Source of the DNA: Steromphala cineraria
Lineage: Eukaryota > Mollusca > Gastropoda > Trochida > Trochidae
NCBI GenBank assembly: GCA_916613615.1
Contig: OU744731.1
Span: forward strand, 55,868,289-55,932,288
Reading direction: 5' to 3'
DNA length: 64,000 nt
The number at the start of each line of letters is the position of its first letter. Position 1 is the first letter of the stretch. The position numbers and the translations under genes were made by a program. The notes below the pieces were generated by a model. It saw only the letters and a program-made list of their open reading frames with translations, had not been told where the DNA came from and searched no databases. This document shows positions 26,101 to 38,100 of this stretch, piece after piece.

Positions 26101-29100
26101 TTGTCAAAGAGCCTTGGTGACCTTAAAAATAAGGTCAAGGTGACCAAAAGTGACTTGCGTCTTTATAATCACCCAATGAAGGCTGTGACAAAATATATAT
26201 TAGATATCTTGTTAACAAGAGTTTCAAAAGTGGTCAATGTGTTGAGTGACCTTGAGAAGAAGATCGAAGTCACCAGAAGTAACTTGTGTATTACCCCAAT
26301 GTAGAATTTGATCAAATATGAACACTTTTTGTGAAACGGTTAATGAGATATCTTGTTAACAAGAGTGTCAAAACCCTTGAAATTAGATCACAGTCACCAA
26401 AAGTGACTTGTGTCAGTGTAATCCCTCAATGTAAACAATGACCAAAAATGTACACTTTTTGAGAGACAATTCATGAGATATCAGGATAACAACAGTTTCA
26501 AAAGTGGTAAAAGTGACTTTGAAAATAAGTTCAAGGTCACCAAAAGTAACTGGTGTCTGCGTAAACACTGACGGATGGACGGGACTGAATACATTCCTTG
26601 TTCTGCATTGCGGTGGGAACAACAAGAGACAAATAATAACTCCAAAAGGTCCAACCTGCAGATTATTGAGCACTGATTTTATCTGGTCAATAATGGAGGA
26701 TTGCATGTTGCCTAGCAACTCAGACAGGTTGGTGCTGCCATCTTGTTTCCCCACCAGTCGCGGGGCAGCCAAACTCTGGCGTATATCTGTCAGGCAGTCT
26801 GAAATATACAACATCTTAGTGTTTGAACATGAGAGAATAACTATTCTGTCAGGCAGTCTGAATTCAGGACATCTTATTGTCACTATCATTTGTTATTTTT
26901 TTTCAGGGTTTATTTATAAAGGATGTTTCTTTCTGAACATGACACAGTGATCCTAAACAAATTGGTTACTAATCAAACATAAATTAAAGATTTTATACCA
27001 GGAAGATTCAATCCTATGTTGACTTCTCTTGTTGGAAATAATAAATGGCAATTAAAAAAAAGGTTTAAAACCATTAGTTAATCCTAAAATTAGAGTAATT
27101 TCAACAAATTTGGGTAATATTGACCTGCAAAGTGTTGTTTGAGGGCAGTCAGGTAGTGAGAGACTCGGTCCTTGGCAGCCCTCGACACTATCTCCGTACC
27201 AGCTCTGGAGGCAACAATCATCAGCACAAGATTAATATAGCTCAGTAATATTCATATCATGTCTGTATAGAAGCTAGTGATTTTCTTAATCCACAATGTT
27301 AACTTTGTTGAAATATTTAAAGAGAACTTCTTTGAGAGCCATTTTAGAAGTTGGAATGACAATAATGCTGAGGAATATATGGATGACAACTTCTTTGTAC
27401 ATTGTATGCGACGTTTCGACACAAGATACTTTAAAGGTCGCATACCATGAACAGAGAAATTGACATCCATATATTCCTCAGCATTAATTAAAGAGACATT
27501 GTTGAATTATGTTAACTAATGACTATCTCAATACATCGCATAAGGCTTTAGACTTCGAACTGCAGTCAAACAATCTAGTTACAGTATTATCCTGTAACCT
27601 AAGAAACCTGAGGCCATTACACTGCTAGGTGACGTCTTTATCAAGATTTGAACCATGATAACAGCTAAACAACAAAACAATCATGCTGAAGACAAACACG
27701 CTAACTCAAGCCTTATCACGTTTATCCCTTTCTATCCATCCTGTCTGAATAGGTTTAAGTCAGGGAGAAATTTGTACAACACATTAATAACAGCAGTATC
27801 CTGCTGATGACAATGGTAACATCCATACCAAATTTGAAGTATCTGAGTCAAATAGTTTTCAAGTTATGCTCCGGAAACGATGTCGGACGCACGGACGGAT
27901 GGACAGACACGCGGAGCGCAATATACCCCCGACTACTTCGTAGTATAACACAATCATGCTGAAGACAAACATGTTAACTCCAGTTCCTATCCATCCTATC
28001 TGGATAGGTCTAAGTCAGGGAGAAATTTGTACAACACATTTATAACAGAAGTATCCAGCTGAAGACCCTACCTGGAGAAGTCTGTATCAGGGAGAAGCTT
28101 GTTCATGGCCTGAAGTCTCCGGTGGAATCGGTCGAGGGCTCGGACCAGGATGGTGTTGTCTCCCGTCTCTCTCTGTAATTTAATCATTATAACCATATAA
28201 AATATGAGACTGTTGTTTCGACATCAGCTCTCATTCTGTTGTCAAGCATGATTACAATGCTGTTAGAAGTGTACTGACTGACCTCTAGCTGTACTTGTTT
28301 CTGGAGTTTTAATCATTATAACCATATAAAATATGAGATGTTTTGAAATACGTTCTCATTCTCTTGTCAAGTAAAATAACAAATGCTGCTAGAAGTGTAC
28401 TGACTGACCTCCAGCTGTACTCGTTTCTGGACGTAGGTGAAGTACTGTTCCATCAGTTCGTTAACAAAGTTGACCAGCTTCTTGAGTGCAATAGTGTCCA
28501 GGTTCTCACTGTAGACAACAAACATAAAGAGTCATCATACAATATCCTTTTGAATACCGGTAGATACACATCTCTTTTTTAATATGTGATTCATATTCAG
28601 TCAAGTAGCACTAGGAGTCATTATCATCATCATACAAAATAACACAGTTCATACCTTTATTAAACATGCAATTCATATTTAGGTCGAAATGAATGTAAAG
28701 AAAGCAACATATGCAAGATATGCTTTCTGATATGTTGTTAAAGAAACATAAAACAAAGGTACAGATCATGGATGACAATGTTTGAAATTCCTTATGGTAA
28801 AAAACCAAAGCTTTTTAGGTGAGAATCATTAATCATTGAAAATCTTGTAAACCAGAGATTTTCCTGCCCCTGCAATAAGCCCTTTTCTGAAATAAACCAA
28901 CAAGTAACTTGGTTACAGGCAGATATTTTGAACACCTTTTGGATCTTGATCTTGGAAAACAAGTTTTGAGGACAACCTTTACCATTTAACGAACAATATC
29001 TTTCTGAGAGTAACTAGCAGGCCCTTATTTTAAAGACTGGTGTATGAATGTGAAGCAATGTTAAACATTTTATCAACCCACTTCTCTGCCTGCCTGTTGA

Positions 29101-32100
29101 GGAACATATCGTTGTACGAGGCGATGACGAGACACATGTTGCTCAGGAAACCGTTGCAGCCCGAGTCTACAAACTCCAGCACATCCTGCAAACATAAGAT
29201 GTTCAAGATTCTTTCTTTCTTTGTTAAATATTCTTGATCAAAATAGGTGTGACTTGATAAATATAGTTCACTAAGAATGTACAAAAACAATAAATACCAA
29301 CCATTGTTGATGGTAACGGTCACATCCTATTTAACATCTAGACCTGCATACCAATTGCAAGAAAGGGTTAAAGATTATTGATCCAAGAATTAAAATTAGG
29401 TTGATTGGGGTGATAAATTTCACTTGCATGAAATTATTGATGGAGGATATGCACATTATGAGTTTAGGAGGAGGAAATTAAAGCCATCATTGCAACCAAT
29501 ACTAAAGTAAGTCACAGGGGTATTAGAGCTTATGTTGGAATATAATACTGTTGAGAGAAATAAATCTATGAATGAAAAGCATGTTTGAGTGCAGATAAAG
29601 GTTAGCACATAGAGATAAAGAACAAGAAGACATGGTCATCAACATCCATGGCCAAATAAGTTTTCATTAAAGCTCCCAACATTTCCCTACAAGGGCCATA
29701 ACTTTGTATTATATGTTATCATAAAACACATTTTCGAACTCCAGCACATCCTGTAAACATACAAGACGTAAATGATAACCATGGTACGGGCCACATTTTA
29801 ATTGCCCTACTATCAATGGTAAGCCATCACCTTGTCGTAATAACATTTCTGATGTCTGGATTGTAATGTTGAAAGGGTCAAAACAATGTTCAAGATTCTT
29901 GATGGAAGAATGGAAATTGGGATGATAAGCATAATGTATTTCACTGACATCAAAACAAGGCAAAAGTGAGCGCGGCTCACATACCCCCGCTTGAGTTTGA
30001 CCGCCTTCACATAACATTAATTTGAAAATTTATGATTATGACTTAGAACACAATGATCTTGCAACCCTAAAAACTATTTCACTTCAAAACATCCCCGGCC
30101 ATGTAGTTTTTGAATAAAATTCTGGGAACCCTTGAATTACCCCTAAAGGGCACAACAGCACTATACAGTCGAACCTTGTTTTGGTTACAGGTGAAAATCG
30201 TCCGGATAGCAAATCGTCCGGTTAACTGGGTCATTTTTCTTAAGAAATATAGACACATTGTTTGAAAAATCTTTGTCCGTAAGGTGAGATTTATGGATAT
30301 ACGGAGTCTGGGTTGAAGTGTGCAAGTCATTTGGTATTTATATATGCTCCGGAAACAAGATAAAGTAGAATTTTTTGACCGTTTTTGGTCAAAAGTTCAA
30401 AAATTATTTGGACCATTGAGTTGAAACCCCTAAAAGGCACAACAGCACAATATAGGCTACTTTCATACCAAATTTGAAGTTTCTAAGTGGTATAGTTTTT
30501 CAGTTATGCTCCGGAAACGAGACAAAGTCCAAAAATCGGACCGTTTTTGGTCAAAATTTCAAAAATTATTTGGACCATTGAGCTGAAACCCCTAAAAGGC
30601 ACCACAGCACCATATAGGCTACTTCCATACCAAATTTGAAGTTTCTAAGTGGTATAGTTTTTCAGTTATGCTCCGGAAACGAGACAAAGTCCAAAAATCG
30701 GACCGTTTTTGGTCAAAATTTCAAAAAATTATTTGGACCATTGAGCTGAAACCCCTAAAAGGCACCACAGCACCATATAGGCTACTTCCATACCAAATTT
30801 GAAGTTTCTAAGTGGTATAGTTTTTCAGTTATGCTCCGGAAACGAGACAAAGTCCAAAAATCAGACCGTTTTTGGTCAAAATTTCAAAAATTATTTGGAC
30901 CATTGAGCTGAAACCCCTAAAAGGCACCACAGCACCATATAGGCTACTCCCATACCAAATTTTAAGTTTCTAAGTGGAATAGTTTTTGAGTAATGCTCCG
31001 GAAACGATTTCGGACGGACGCACGCACGCACGGACGGACGGACACGCGGAGCGCTATATACCCCCGACTACGTCGTAGCGGGGGTATAATTATTAATGGA
31101 GGATAAGCATTTCATGAGTATCAGCAAAGTTGAAACTTTCATTGTAACAAATACAAGAGTAAGTAACAAGTCTATTGAAAAATAGTTTTCGGATTATTTT
31201 GCTCGGGAATTTCTGAGAGGAGAGAAATAAAACTAGCATATAGATCTAGATGATTCAAAGTAACACTTCAGCAACATTGTCAAGGTCTGATTTTCACCAT
31301 CACAATTAAATTTTTGGTCCTTAGAAATACAAAATTGTGGCTTGGTTGAGGCAAACACCAAAGAAAATGACAAAGTCAAATAATCACTCTGGTAAATATG
31401 GTAAGTATGCTCATGGCCTCAAAAATTAATTATTTGTGTCTTGGCTTAGGCAAATAGGAATCAGGAACTAATGATATTAACCATTGGAGTGCTGAGGTAG
31501 GCTTCGGCTGGACTTTTCTCATCACCCTGGGGCATCTCCCCTGCCTGAAGTCGGATTTGACGGTCTAACTCGTTCAAATCTTCATCAATTTTCTGTCTTG
31601 CACTAGAAAATATATACCGACAATAATCATAATGTAACTAAACAAATATTTTGATAGATCTAATAGCAAAAATAGGTCACCTATTTTTGGCAAAAGTTTG
31701 GGACCACATTATATAATTAGTGTAAAGAAACATAATGCAGAACAAGGGAAATAACTCCCTAGAAAAACGTTTCTAAAACAAAGGAAATTCATAGCAAAAA
31801 TTGTGATGATAACTATATTCTAATCATTCATTCAAGCTAAAACAACAGCAATAAACCTCCAGAACTTGATTTTCTGATGGCTTCTTGCTGCGCCAACATT
31901 TGGGAAAAAAAGTATCATGGAAGGCCAACATAATTTTGTCTTGATACGCTAACAAAATATTTTGTCAATTCCAGTCATTTTATCTTAATGTTTGCGTAGC
32001 AAGATAGAACCTATATTCTAGCCTCCCTAAGTGCTATGATAAGTTAAAAGTATTATACAGTACTATATTTGCTCTAAAAGAACACCAGAAATACAGCCAC

Positions 32101-35100
32101 ATTGGCAATGACTCTTAGGACTAAAAGAGTTTTGAAATTTGAGGCCAACTGAGGAAGTAACTCACTGAGAGATGAACTCCTCACACAGGACCTCAGCTGG
32201 CTCCTCCAGCTGCAGCAGTAGATCTACACACTCCGCCAGCTGCTTCGCTGTCGACTGAAAGTAAAAACACTTTTACTCTTATCCCATAATTTATGTTATA
32301 TATGCCTTATCGGTGATTGGTTCAAAGTATGAAAGGGTAAAAAATCTCCCCTTTGCCTAAAATAATGGGATTTTCAGAGAAAGCAATGGGATGTTTGAGG
32401 TGAAAAATAATAGTTTTTAGTTTTGCAATGAGACTTTCTCCCTCATTAGTATTGATAATGGGATATCTTGATACATCAATGGGTAAATATCCCCAAATCC
32501 CTGTCCAAAGTGATCCCTGCCTTATCGGTGATGATTCCAAGAATATTGACTTTTTTTCAAGCGGGCAGGGGGTCTCTTTTGATGGTCAACACTTTTCAAA
32601 GAGAAGCCCCAACCTATCACACTTCTCCCCCACAACCACAAACCCGGACCCCCACTGCTTAAAACAATTATCATTTCAAATGCAGTTATTAGAGAGGGGA
32701 TTGTCAACAGCAAGGTCATGATGGTCAGTTGTTGTTCATTGATTAAAGGGGCAGTAGCACGTTTTTTTATAATTTTATAATTTGAATTTCTCACTGATAA
32801 TTGTAAGTGAATGCTAAATATATTATTTTGACAGTATCAAAAATCTCATTACACAAGCCAATCAGTCATAGTCAGAGGACAAAGAATGAAGATTCACATA
32901 AAATCCATTGGCGGCCATTTTTTTGTGAACACCTTTAATTCATTTTTTGTGAGAAAAAGAATCGCATGGCTAAACTTAACGTTATATATTGGAATTATTA
33001 CTGCTCCATTTAGTTCAAATACATTGTCTCTCAATTGGAACCATTTATTTTCATTTTCCTGTCATCACCTTATATTCCCCCTAAAAACGTGCTACTGCCC
33101 CTTTAAGGAATGTCTTTAAACAGAAACCTGAATAGGTTTTATAGGGTTAATTAGGGGATGTTGAGTGGGTTGTACAATACATTTTGTCTAATTAAGGTTT
33201 TAAGTTTGACATCTTCCTTGATATCTCTAAACTTACATCTTTGTCCTTGAACTGTTCCCTGAGTTTGTTCTTGAGCTCCTCTATGATGGCGGTGCAGTCC
33301 TTGTTGATCCCCTGGAAGCTGGGCATGTGTTGATACTGCAGCAGCACTCGCTTGGCCTTCGTGTAGTATCTGCAGGGGATACAGTTAGTGAGTTAGTTGT
33401 TGCTATAAACAGTGTGAGTGGTACTGGAGCAGCACTCGCTTGGCCTTCGTGTGAGTGAGATAGTGAGTTGTGGTTGAACACTGCTTTGGAAATATTTCAG
33501 TCATAAACAGTGTGAGCAGAGTTAAAGGATTCTGCAGGGAATACAGTGAGTGAGTTGTAATTACTGAAGTGACATCGATGTAAACTTGTGCATTTTGCTT
33601 CCGGTGTAAACATCGCTAACTCGATCGTCTGACATCAATCGTGTCAGATTTCCCAGAATTGGGGGGTGGGCTTTAAACCGAGAATGACCCCAACCTGCTC
33701 AACCCTGAAAATGGGGGGGTGATCTTTTGTTCGATGGTCTTATACCCGCGAGGATAGGGTAGTTGTTGTCGAACACTGCTTGGGCTATAAACAGTGTGAG
33801 TGGAGATAAAGGATTCAACCTAGTACAGAAGACATCATTATGGGATGATGTTGATAGTGCAGAACACTCGTCAGGATGTTTTTGCAATCAGTTTTTCAGA
33901 TAATTGACTGGATGGGAGGACAGACAGACGGACGAATGAAAAGACCACTATATACCCCTGCTTTCTATGAAGAGGGGGGAAAATAAGAAAGGAAAGGAAT
34001 TTGGAAATTTCAGTACATCAAATGAGTCAATTTTATTTATATCATATATGATATACCGGTAATTTTATGTAAAAAACATGATAAATAATAATTTTTGAAG
34101 TTCATATAAAAGAATACAGTGTCCATGGAGTAAATATTTTTTCTATGAAGATTAAGATGAAAGTCAACTTGTTCCGAATGGAAATCATAAAGATAATTCA
34201 GAATTCTCAACATTTTCTTAAACTGAAATTTCAAAAGTAGTATAGGCATACACTCAATTTTAGTAAAATATTAAAAGCAGTATCAGAATTTACTTCAAGA
34301 AAGGAAGGACGGGTGGACGGACAGTGATAAGTAGCTCAGTTGGTAGAGCATCCGCTCTTCACCTGGAAGTTTGGGGTTTGATTCCGAACTGCCTCATACC
34401 AAAAGACGTTAAAAGGTGAGAGATGTTGCTTCCTTGCTTTGCGCTTATCATTTGTGGATAGAACATTGTTTGAACTGGTGCTGCATTGTGGATGCCGGTA
34501 CCATTGGCACAAAAAGAATTTACGGATTTACTATGTAATGAGAACAATAAAAAGTTATTATCATAATGTTAGATTTGATTTGTCAGGGACAACAAAGTAG
34601 TTTTGTTGTAATTGACTTTAAAAGTCGGAGTGATGTTGATGACATTCATAGAGTAATGGCGGGTACACAACAACCCATGATGTAATCCGCATGGACATAA
34701 CAAGGGGGGGTTACTCCAACCTTGACTGGTGATGGCACAGCAATGCGCTAGTATTACAAGATTCATTCAACAACAAAACTTGGATGTGTATTATACTCAC
34801 CTCACTGCTTGACTGTAGGCCTGCAGCTCAATACACTTCTTCAAACGAGCTGGTAACTCAAACAAAAACTGAAGCTGCAAAAGGAACAAAAATAAATCTC
34901 CTTATAGAGAACTATCTGTAAATGTATTCAAATGCCATATATTCGAGACTTCTGTCTTCAAGAAACAAAAATCTCCCTTATGTAACAATAATCAATTCAA
35001 ATCTTGACAATCTTCTTACTCTTTCTGTCAGGATATCAACTGACATGGATATAGGTATATATACATGATACCAAAAATAGCTGGAATACTTTCATATATT

Positions 35101-38100
35101 TCAATATCATGAATATTTAATCATACAGACAAAACGACAACCGAATGATAAATTGCATGTCAATCGTGAAGCATAGAAATGACAAAAATACATCAATACT
35201 GTTAGGAAATAGAAATCTCTAAGCTAGATTACTCTCAGTGAGAATGTTATAATGGAAAAATCTGAAAAAATATAACTACTTATTTACATAAATAAATGAA
35301 AATTACAAACTTAACATGTCACACTTCAAGAAAAATTGATGAATCAGGTTGTACACAATAGGTGTATCTTCAGTCTTTTCTCTTCTTAATATATGATTAT
35401 ATATATATATATTATAATATTACATAATGAGTTTCGATAATCCTCATCTCTTGTAAATATTACCTTCTTGAGCAGAGAGTGAACACTGGCTAGTGATTTT
35501 TTGTCTCTGTGTACACTAACATTAAGTCTCACAAGTATATATTCAATATTTGCAATATTCTAAAACAATTCATGTATACTAACAAAATGTAGCCAGGAAG
35601 ATGCTTTAACTTCTGAGTTGAGTGATCTGGATTTGCTATACTTTTGTAGCCCCAGTTGTCAATTGAATATTTTTGCTCTACACAGACTAGTCTCCAAGTA
35701 TCTTTAGGCTTTTGAATTTTTAATATATGATAAATGATATAATGATTATCAACGATCTCATAAACACTACCTTCTTGAGGAGAGAGTGAACCCCAGCTAG
35801 TTTGGTGAACAACTGAATTTTGAATTGCATGTCAATCGTGAAGCATAGAAATGACAAATATACATTAATACTGATAGAAAATAGAAATCTCTAAGCTCGG
35901 TTACTATCAGTGAGAATTTTATAATGGACAAATCTGAAACTATATCTATAACTAACTACTGACATAAATAAATGGAAATAATCAACACTTCATGTCAATT
36001 TGATGAATCAGGTTGTACACATAAGTTGTATCTTCAGCCTTTTCCATTTTTAATATATGATATAATGTCAATGATTTTCGATAATCTTCATCTCTTGCAA
36101 ATATTACCTTCTTGAGGAGAGAGTGAACCCCGGCTAGTTTGGTGATCTGTTGTCGCCTGTCCTGTAGTGTATCACTGATGTTGGCGCTGAAGTCTGTGAT
36201 GGCGGCCATGTTTGTAGCCAGGTGGTCCATTTCATCCTCCATTTTCTTAAAATCATTCTTCATCTGTATGGAAATAATAAAATTCATTAAATAATAAAAT
36301 AATAATAACAAGTGTTTGCCACCAACGTGGCAATGTCCCTCGCCGTATATATTTCGAAATAATTGTTACAAATGTATTATTCCCATTGACATTGAGCGCA
36401 ATGGTTCAAGATATATATGGCTTTAACAAGAGTGGTGACCTTGAAAATTAAGCCAAGGTCATCCAAATTGATTGGTGTTTGATGTAAGCTGTGACCAAAT
36501 TTGGTGCAGCAGTTCTAGAGATATTGCTTGAACAAGAATGTCAAAAGTGGTCAAAGTGCCGTGGTGACATTGAAGTTAAGGTCAAGGTCACCAAAACCGA
36601 GTGGTGTCTGTGTAACCTCCCAATGTAGGATGTGACCACATTTAAATTTTCACGACATTTGGTGCAAAGTTCATAAGATATAAGATGTTTCAAAAGTGTT
36701 TAAAGTGAAGTGGTGACCTTGGAAATTAAGGTCACGGTCACCCAAAGTGACTGGTGCCTGTGTAATCCCCCAAAGTAGGTTGCACCCAAATATGAAGATT
36801 TTTTTTGAAAAGGTTCATGAGATAACGCCTTAACAAGAGTTTCAAAACCGGTCAAAGTGCCGTGATGACCTTGAAAATAAAGTCAAGGTCACCCAACATG
36901 ACTGGTGTCTGCATAATCCCCCAATGTAGGCTGTGACTAAATTTGAAGACATTTGGTCCAACGGTTCATAAGATATTGCATTAAAAAGAGTTTCAAAATC
37001 GGTCACAGTGCCTTGTGACCTTGAAATAAAGTCAAGGTCACTCAAAGTGACTGGTGTCTGCGTAATCCCCCAATGTAGGCTGTGACCAAATTACTAGCGT
37101 ACGGATGTACGTACAGATGCCGCTGAATTCATAGTCCCCCGTTCCGCGTTGCGGCGGGGGACAATAATAACACTTTATTGTCCTAAGTACAAGGAAATTT
37201 GTTTTGTGCCCATGGCACCCAGCGGCCACAGTGCAGCGCCAGTTAACGCGTTGTTCTGCCTTTACAATGCTGAGTGTCAAGCAAGACAGCATCAACTCCC
37301 CCCTTTTAACGTCTTTTGGTATGACGCGACCGGGAATCGAACCCCGATCTCCCGGGTGATGAGCGGACACTCTTCCACTGAGCTACGTCCCCGGTAATTC
37401 AATCATATACCGGGTATATAATATTTCAATTTGTCATAACTCAAATTGATTTTTAATTGGGAAAAGATTATAACATACAATATGATACCATTTACTAATA
37501 TGCAAATGTTTTTGTTGAAGACATGAAAACGAGAATCTATTGTATCTAAGAAATTCCTCTTTCTACTAACAGAGCCCAAAACTGTCAAAAACATTCCTAC
37601 TAACTGGAGTTAGTATCCTTTACCAATTACATTAAATATACACATAAATCATTGTTGATCTTCTATTAAATGATGCAAACAAAAGTATATATTCATTCTA
37701 AAAAGATATGTTCTCATAAGCCAAGATAGATAAGATAAGATAAGATAAGATAATCTTTATTGTCCCAAAAGGGAAATTTGTCCAGAAAAGCGACTAATTA
37801 CTGTGACTAAAAATTAATTATATGATATTCAAAACAATTCATATCAAAAACAATAAACATAGACTAAGATACATGAAAAACGTGATGCAACATTAGACAG
37901 AATTTATTTCTCTAATGCTGCACAGAATGATCGAATGATTGAAATCGAAAAGTTGGCATACGCAACCTACGTCCAGAAGGTAATGTTGAAAATTTAAAAA
38001 AAAGTGGATGGGAAGAATCACGAAGAATTTTGTTTCCTTTTTTTGATAACTGCTTCTCGTAGAAATAAAATACTAACCTTACGAATAGTGTCAGTTGCAC

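Noticed and set aside
26413..26889. 158-codon minus-strand ORF as a single coding unit
   Set aside because: Only its middle (26656-26798) is a VPS51 exon; the flanks are intron and a degraded repeat.
37310..37394. Functional tRNA gene
   Set aside because: A and B boxes are present but the acceptor stem does not pair well, and a shared SINE body and tail follow. The plus-strand copy at 34322 behaves the same way.
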